From: Symbiodinium natans
Taxonomy: Eukaryota > Sar > Dinophyceae > Suessiales > Symbiodiniaceae
Length of the DNA: 64,000 nucleotides
Assembly (NCBI GenBank): GCA_905221605.1
Contig: CAJNDS010001169.1
Coordinates: 682,001-746,000, forward strand
Direction of reading: 5' to 3'
The translations under genes were made by a program, and so were the position numbers. The notes under the pieces were generated by a model. It was not told the origin of the DNA and ran no database searches. It worked only from the letters and a program-made list of their open reading frames with translations. Shown here piece after piece: positions 59,715 to 64,000 of the stretch. Each line of letters opens with the position of its first letter. Within the stretch, counting starts at the first letter, position 1.

Positions 59715-60251
59715 ATGTTCAATCAGAAAGAACAGGATGAAATAATAAATAACTTCTTGGATGGTGTCAAGGTTGGTGACTACTTCAGGGAACTCAAGGA
59801 AGAGCGACGGAATTGTAAGTGTAAGGATTGTAAGAAACACGAACGTTATTCCACTCTATACGAATTGTCGCTACCAGAAAATATTATTAATAATATTTAT
59901 GGATTTGCTTATTTTTGCAGTAATTGTCAAAAACGCCAATCCAAAGAAGAAATAATAGAGGGAATTATCAGACGTAATATACTACACGAATATGATGTAG
60001 ATAGACTTATTTTCTCAATTAAACATGACTTTCCTATTTACGACAGAGTTAAAAATAGTCTGTTCAAGAGATTGTCACAAAGAAGATATACAAGACTCAG
60101 GTGGATATATGAGGATTGGATGGTCATTAAAAACATTGACATTCGTAGAAAGATAAACGATTTTGGTGATAACCCAGATACATTTATTAGGGACTTTAAT
60201 AAAATTGTTGGAACTCTTATGAATAAACCTGAGTTTGTCTTAATGGATTAA
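59715..60251 (+). CDS. Cys-rich PLV protein, right-end block
   Basis: 178 aa. CKCKDCKKHERYSTLYELSL (about 34-53) and YFCSNCQKRQSKEE (about 66-79) give a split C4-type zinc site. The remainder is helical with many Arg and Lys, including SQRRYTRLRWIYEDW. It sits behind promoter block A and ends just before a perfect hairpin. No family is assigned; a small regulator or helper-interaction protein is plausible from its position. Confidence 0.68.
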   Translation: MFNQKEQDEIINNFLDGVKVGDYFRELKEERRNCKCKDCKKHERYSTLYELSLPENIINNIYGFAYFCSNCQKRQSKEEIIEGIIRRNILHEYDVDRLIFSIKHDFPIYDRVKNSLFKRLSQRRYTRLRWIYEDWMVIKNIDIRRKINDFGDNPDTFIRDFNKIVGTLMNKPEFVLMD

Positions 60252-60256
60252 ACAAA

Positions 60257-60285
60257 CATAACATTATTAATAGTATAATGTTATG
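60257..60285. terminator. Perfect hairpin after the 178-aa gene
   Basis: Arms CATAACATTAT (60257-60267) and ATAATGTTATG (60275-60285) with a 7 nt loop, five bases after the stop codon. Confidence 0.65.
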
Positions 60286-60360
60286 ATTGGTTTATCTGAA
60301 GAAAAGAATTTCTGAAGAAAAACACTTAAAGAAATAACAACTATATATATTAAGAGGAAA
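60286..60360 (+). promoter_or_regulatory. Early-type promoter block, copy B
   Basis: GAAAAGAATTTCTGAAGAAAAACAC, then TTAAAGAAAT, with TAAAGAAAT at 60327-60335, exactly 25 nt before ATG 60361, then CTATATATATTAA. It matches copy A at about nine positions in ten. Confidence 0.65.
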
Positions 60361-60744
60361 ATGGATTATACAGATTTAAATACATATAAAATACAAGCGA
60401 AGTATATCAAGAAGATATATGAAATGAAATTAAATGAAATAGATTATTCAAATAAAATTAAGGAGTTATGTAAGTTGCTTAAAGTTTATGAAAGTGTTTT
60501 TGACCAAGAAGATGTCTTGAATGTTAGGCGCGATATATCTCTTTTTGCAGGCAGAATCTCAGAAGATAAAAAGTTAATAAAGCAATATTCGGATTTAATT
60601 GAACATACTGAAATACTTTGTCAATGTGGGGGTCTCACAGACACTAAATATTTAGATGTGAAACCAAAAGATGCTGTTAAGTGGTTGAATAAAAGTATTA
60701 AGGACATTGAAGAAGAATACTGCGACCTAGTCAAGCCTAAATAA
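60361..60744 (+). CDS. Helical PLV protein, last gene before the right repeat
   Basis: 127 aa, mostly amphipathic helices: IKKIYEMKLNEIDYSNKIKE, then CKLLKVYESVFDQEDVLNVR and WLNKSIKDIEEEYCDLVKPK. Cys are present (LCQCGG) but no clear zinc site. Unrecognised. It has its own early-type promoter and a downstream hairpin, so it is an independent transcription unit. Confidence 0.65.
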   Translation: MDYTDLNTYKIQAKYIKKIYEMKLNEIDYSNKIKELCKLLKVYESVFDQEDVLNVRRDISLFAGRISEDKKLIKQYSDLIEHTEILCQCGGLTDTKYLDVKPKDAVKWLNKSIKDIEEEYCDLVKPK

Positions 60745-60753
60745 TAAACCAAT

Positions 60754-60784
60754 AATAATATCATTTTGTTGAAATAATATTATT
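60754..60784. terminator. Hairpin after the last PLV gene
   Basis: AATAATATCATTT (60754-60766) pairs with AAATAATATTATT (60772-60784) with one mismatch and a 5 nt loop, 10 nt after the stop. Confidence 0.55.
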
Positions 60785-60848
60785 CTTGTTTCTTATTCCT
60801 ACCTTATCCCTAAACCTTATTCCTATTATTGTTATTTTATTAGAGAAT

Positions 60849-61186
60849 ACCATTTCCATTTTCAAGGGTTAGGGATTTCGGGTTGGGAATATGGGTTTTT
60901 CTATGGGGGTGTTGGTGAATGATGTTGAGGTTGGGGTTTTTCTATGTGGTGGTGTATGGTTTCTTCTGGTGGTTCCATCCTAGGGGTCTTCCTATGGGTC
61001 TTTTGGTGAGTTTAGGGTTGAGGTATAGGTTGTTATGGTTTGGGGTCTTCAGGTGGGTCTTTCCTAGGGTTCTACCTATGGGTCTTGGGAGGAGTTAGGG
61101 TTGAGGTATAGGTTGTTATGGTTTGGGTCTTCGGGTGGCCTAGGGGGGTGGGCATGGTTAGAAAATGGAAATGGTAGTTGCTAACT
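60849..61186 (-). repeat. Right terminal inverted repeat of the PLV
   Basis: Its reverse complement aligns with 41309-41645, starting AGTTAGCAACTACC and ending near AAATGGTATT. The two arms differ by scattered substitutions and small indels, so they have diverged slightly or the terminal repeat was already imperfect at insertion. Confidence 0.93.
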
Positions 61187-61191
61187 CAATA
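61187..61191. other. Right target-site duplication CAATA
   Basis: CAATA directly follows the last base of the right terminal repeat, identical to 41304-41308. It is followed at once by a C13-GGC-A12 tract in host DNA. Confidence 0.85.
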
Positions 61192-61192
61192 A

Positions 61193-61220
61193 CCCCCCCC
61201 CCCCCGGCAAAAAAAAAAAA
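61193..61220. repeat. C13-GGC-A12 tract beside the provirus
   Basis: Starts two bases after the right target duplication. Length is uncertain in any assembly. Confidence 0.8.
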
Positions 61221-61299
61221 GAACACAGAAACAAATAAATAACAAATAAAGATAAAAGAAAAAGTGTTCTGATTATTAAGGCCCCTTATGGGCCCCCGA

Positions 61300-61412
61300 C
61301 GCCTCACAACTGCGTGACTCGTCTCGTCCCGAGGCGCTGCAGATTCCCATCGTGGGCTTCATCTTGCAGCCCCTGCGCGAGATTGAGCCCACGATGGAGA
61401 GGACCGGTTGAG
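61300..61412 (+). CDS. Exon-like segment right of the provirus
   Basis: The frame reads LRDSSRPEALQIPIVGFILQ, then PLREIEPTMERTG and a stop at 61410-61412. It contains a 12 bp inverted repeat (CCATCGTGGGCT at 61347 and AGCCCACGATGG at 61386). Possibly a last exon of a host gene that the virus entered. Confidence 0.45.
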
Positions 61413-62000
61413 GGCGCACACTAGTAACACTAGCATTGCAGTTTAGGGAAGGGGTTGGTCTGGTTCAGAGGTTTCGACGGTTTACGGCTGTAGGGTTTGC
61501 AGTCGATCGCTAATAGCTTCACTGCTGGCCACTGACTTGAGCCAGCATATATTCGTCCCCATTCGGGTGCGCCGTGCTGGACTCTACCCGACATCCTGGC
61601 ATGTACCTCATCCACAGAGCAGGCCTAGTTCGGAGCATGCTGACTTGTGGGAACCCTTGTAACCCTTTGTAATGTGCAATAAAGAGGTTTATATGGGTTA
61701 ATGGCCTCGCGGTGCTTTCGCGTGCTTATACGGGCTCTCCCCCAAACCCTACAGTGCGGAGCAGCACAAACACCTACCTACAACTTCATTGCACTTTATA
61801 AGCCCGAAACCCTATAAACCCTAAACCCTATAAACCCTAAACGCTAAACCGTCCCTTTAGCATAACCTCAGGAAAGGTTCCCTGTTTTCCCGAGTCTACT
61901 TGGGAACCCTACAAGACTCATGGCTAAACCCCGAACCCGAAGCCCTCGAACCCTCAGCCTTGAACCCCCCTGATTTCCTGAAACTTGAGTTTTCTAAGCA
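61413..62000. other. No confident gene
   Basis: Degenerate CCCTAAA runs (61798-61850) and unassigned host DNA. Confidence 0.5.
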
Positions 62001-62070
62001 CCCTAAACCCTGAACCCCAAACCCTGAACCCCAAACCCTAAACCCTAAACCCTAAACCCTAAACCCTACA
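62001..62070 (-). repeat. CCCTAAA tract
   Basis: About ten units, some CCCTGAA and CCCCAAA. Confidence 0.88.
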
Positions 62071-62077
62071 CCATTAG

Positions 62078-62153
62078 GACAGCCTTGGATGAGCTCTTTG
62101 GGCCACTGCGGCGGGTTTTCGCCGGGCAGACGCTGGCTTGTGGATTACAGCTT
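62078..62153 (+). CDS. Exon-like segment between inverted telomere-like tracts
   Basis: RTALDELFGPLRRVFAGQTL, then ACGLQ. Unrecognised. Confidence 0.4.
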
Positions 62154-62165
62154 ACGCTTCAGGCT

Positions 62166-62290
62166 TCGGGGTTTAGGGTTTAGGGTTTAGGGTTTGGGGT
62201 TTGGGGTTTGGGGTTTGGGGTTTGGGGTTGAATTAGGGTGTAGGGTTTAGGGTTTAGGGTTGGATTAGGGTTTAGGGTTTATGGTTGAAT
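62166..62290 (+). repeat. TTTAGGG-type tract
   Basis: TTTAGGG and TTTGGGG units, then longer GAATTAGGG-type variants. Confidence 0.85.
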
Positions 62291-63693
62291 TAGTTTTTCG
62301 GCGTTTTCAGGGTTCAGGGTTTAGGGTTTCGGGTTGCATTAGGTTGAATTCGGGTTGAGTTATGGTTGAATCAGGGTTTCGGGATGGGGTGCTCTGGAGG
62401 GTCTGGCAGTATCGGAACAATTCTTGAGGGTGTTGGGCTGTTGAGGCAGCCTTCCCTGTTGAGGCAGCCTTCCTGAACCATACACACCCTAAACTTTAAA
62501 CCCTACACCCGATGAACCAAAACCCATAATTCCTGAGCCCTCAAAACTCCTTTATAAGCCTCCTCTAAGCCCTGCAATCCCTATCAACCCCGCCCACGCC
62601 GTAAGCTCTGTAGGCCCTAGATGAAGCAGGGTTCATGCTACTGTTCTTGGTGAGTGCATATAGGGTTCCTTATAAATGATACTGAGTGTATAGAATTGGT
62701 GTCCTTTTGGGGGGGTGCAAGAAAGTGAAACTCTACTTCTTATGCCTTAAAAGCGTGCCGAGCTCAGGAAGTTCAACGCGGTCCTCCAGCAGGTGTCGAG
62801 GGGTCTCAGGGAAACTTGGACCTCTGAGCCGTGAACCCTAAGCTCTTAACTCTTGAATCTTGAAAGACCTTTAAACCTAACAGGGTGTTTCGGGGTTTGT
62901 AGAGTTGTTGCAGTCTTGTGAGTAGATTGTTTTCAGTTCTTGTTTGGAGCCGGGATGCTAAGCTATCGGGAGGATGCCATCTTTCAGGTGAGCCCTCACT
63001 TGATCTCCTGTGTCGTTTACGCGTTTACACGTTTAGGGTTTAGGGTTTAGGGTTTAGGGTTTAGGCACCAGCACTGCTGCGCATGCTCTTCAACAGCAAT
63101 CACAAAAACGCCATGAAGCGCGAGACCCAGGAAATCAAAAGGCCCACAAACCCAAAGCCCCTACGTTTGAAGCCACGCCACCAGAATCCAGAATCCCCAA
63201 AACGGCGAAAGCCTTCCAGGCCTCCCATCAAGGCTGTCAAGAGGCTTGCAGTTGAATAGGATTTCGGTTTTGCAGCCGTGGCTGGCCTAGCCCTCCACTT
63301 TCCGGCGTCGCAAAGCCCTTGGTCAGGTAAGCTTCGTGTAGCTTGGTCTATATAAGGGCCTTCAAACTTCGCGGTGATCGCACGTTGTTCTAGGCTTTCG
63401 GGGGTTTACGCGCATTAACGCGCTTTGTAGGGCTTAAGGTTTGTGGCTTTATAGGGTTCTGGTGTAGGCTTGCGGGGTTAAGGCTTTCGGGTTTGGCCTA
63501 CACCCTGCACCCTAAACCCTACAAGCACGCATGCCAGAGGTGATGGAGACTCTTCCAGACCGCTACACGCTGAGGTGGGCACGTGTGACAGAGGGGCAGG
63601 GTTGCAATTACATAGGCATCTTAGAGGAAGTAGATATGACCTGGGGAGGTTTACAATTGTCGTATTTTGGAGGATTATGCCATAAGCAAGCCC
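62291..63693. other. No confident gene
   Basis: Degenerate telomere-like DNA, one short TTTAGGG run (63030-63066) and weak open frames. Nothing recognisable. Confidence 0.5.
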
Positions 63694-63834
63694 TACTTGG
63701 AGGTTCATGGTACTTAGTAACCAGTTACAACTGTACTTATAACCACTTTCAAGCCCCTTAAGTGCCCTAATATGGTAAAAAGTACAGTTCTAAGCACAGT
63801 TAGCATTGTTAGTAAGTACCATGAACCTCCAAGT
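63694..63834. mobile_element. Small inverted-repeat (MITE-like) element
   Basis: ACTTGGAGGTTCATGGTACT (63694 on) is repeated in inverse at 63808-63834 with almost perfect identity over 27 bp. Further internal pairing (AACTGTACTTA with AAAGTACAGTT) continues towards the centre. Confidence 0.6.
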
Positions 63835-64000
63835 ATGATTTACCATCTATCCATTGTATGGTAGCTTAGTTTCAAGTTCTCTAACAGCAACCCATGTGTG
63901 AAGTCTCGTAGATGAGTCTTTTCGAATGTGGGATTACCGTTATTATTGGGAAGTGTAGATAGGTTTGCTCAGCAATATTGGTCAGTGTGTACATTTGTAT

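Larger units (their letters stand above)
41309..61186. mobile_element. Integrated Polinton-like virus (PLV), complete
   Basis: Seen: an AT-rich island of 19,878 bp bounded by inverted repeats of about 337 bp that begin AGTTAGCAAC and end GTTGCTAACT, with an identical 5 bp direct repeat CAATA outside each end. Inside are an rve integrase, a family B polymerase-helicase, a packaging ATPase, double jelly-roll major capsid and penton-type minor capsid proteins, and about 16 other ORFs. Known: this set defines Polinton-like viruses, adintoviruses and virophages; 5'-AG termini and short target duplications are typical of rve-mediated Polinton insertion. Inferred: a complete provirus placed by its own integrase into dinoflagellate DNA. 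No adenovirus-type maturation protease was recognised. Four frame breaks suggest either mild decay or homopolymer errors. Confidence 0.95.

Overview
The window looks like dinoflagellate nuclear DNA, probably Symbiodiniaceae or a relative; I cannot name the species. The evidence is the host sequence on both sides of the central island. It is saturated with telomere-type heptamers (CCCTAAA/TTTAGGG) and their degenerate forms, and it carries short exon-like segments, GC-AG and GT-AG introns, RCC1-repeat genes of a kind common in these algae, a large LINE and a GIMAP-type GTPase gene. No rRNA, tRNA or CRISPR array was seen.

Layout. 1-15.6 kb, 17.6-29 kb, 36.6-41.3 kb and 61.2-64 kb are host DNA, with many 50-200 bp open segments separated by telomere-like tracts. 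15.9-17.6 kb holds a two-exon gene joining an AIG1/GIMAP GTPase, a coiled coil, a Gly-rich linker and a Hedgehog-type Hint domain. 29.1-30.8 kb holds a ubiquitin-like plus RCC1-repeat gene, interrupted by a short inverted-repeat element that behaves as a GC-AG intron. 31.3-36.5 kb, minus strand, is a LINE with a coiled-coil ORF1 and a long uninterrupted endonuclease-reverse transcriptase ORF2.

The main discovery is at 41,309-61,186: a complete 19.9 kb integrated Polinton-like virus (PLV/adintovirus grade). It has about 337 bp terminal inverted repeats starting 5'-AG, and a perfect 5 bp target duplication (CAATA) on both sides. It is AT-rich, against the GC-rich host. It encodes an rve integrase, a protein-primed-type family B DNA polymerase fused to an SF1 helicase, an A32-like packaging ATPase, a double jelly-roll major capsid protein, a penton-type minor capsid protein, a fibre ending in a Peptidase_S74 chaperone domain, two proteins sharing an LRPTY N-terminal motif, zinc-binding proteins and many small proteins. 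An RCC1-repeat gene of host type lies inside the left inverted repeat, as apparent cargo.

How it works together. Replication and integration genes lie on the left, the virion module in the middle, and small probably early genes on the right. At least three early-type genes share an upstream TAAAGAAAT block 24-25 nt before ATG. Six genes, mostly in the virion module, have a TCTA motif 9-18 nt before ATG. AT-rich perfect or near-perfect hairpins mark gene ends and at two convergent pairs overlap both stop codons, which resembles the mimivirus hairpin polyadenylation signal. The polymerase gene has three one-base frame breaks and one zinc-finger gene has one; the other core virion genes and the integrase are open. 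The copy is therefore either a recent, slightly decayed provirus or a functional one with homopolymer errors in the assembly.
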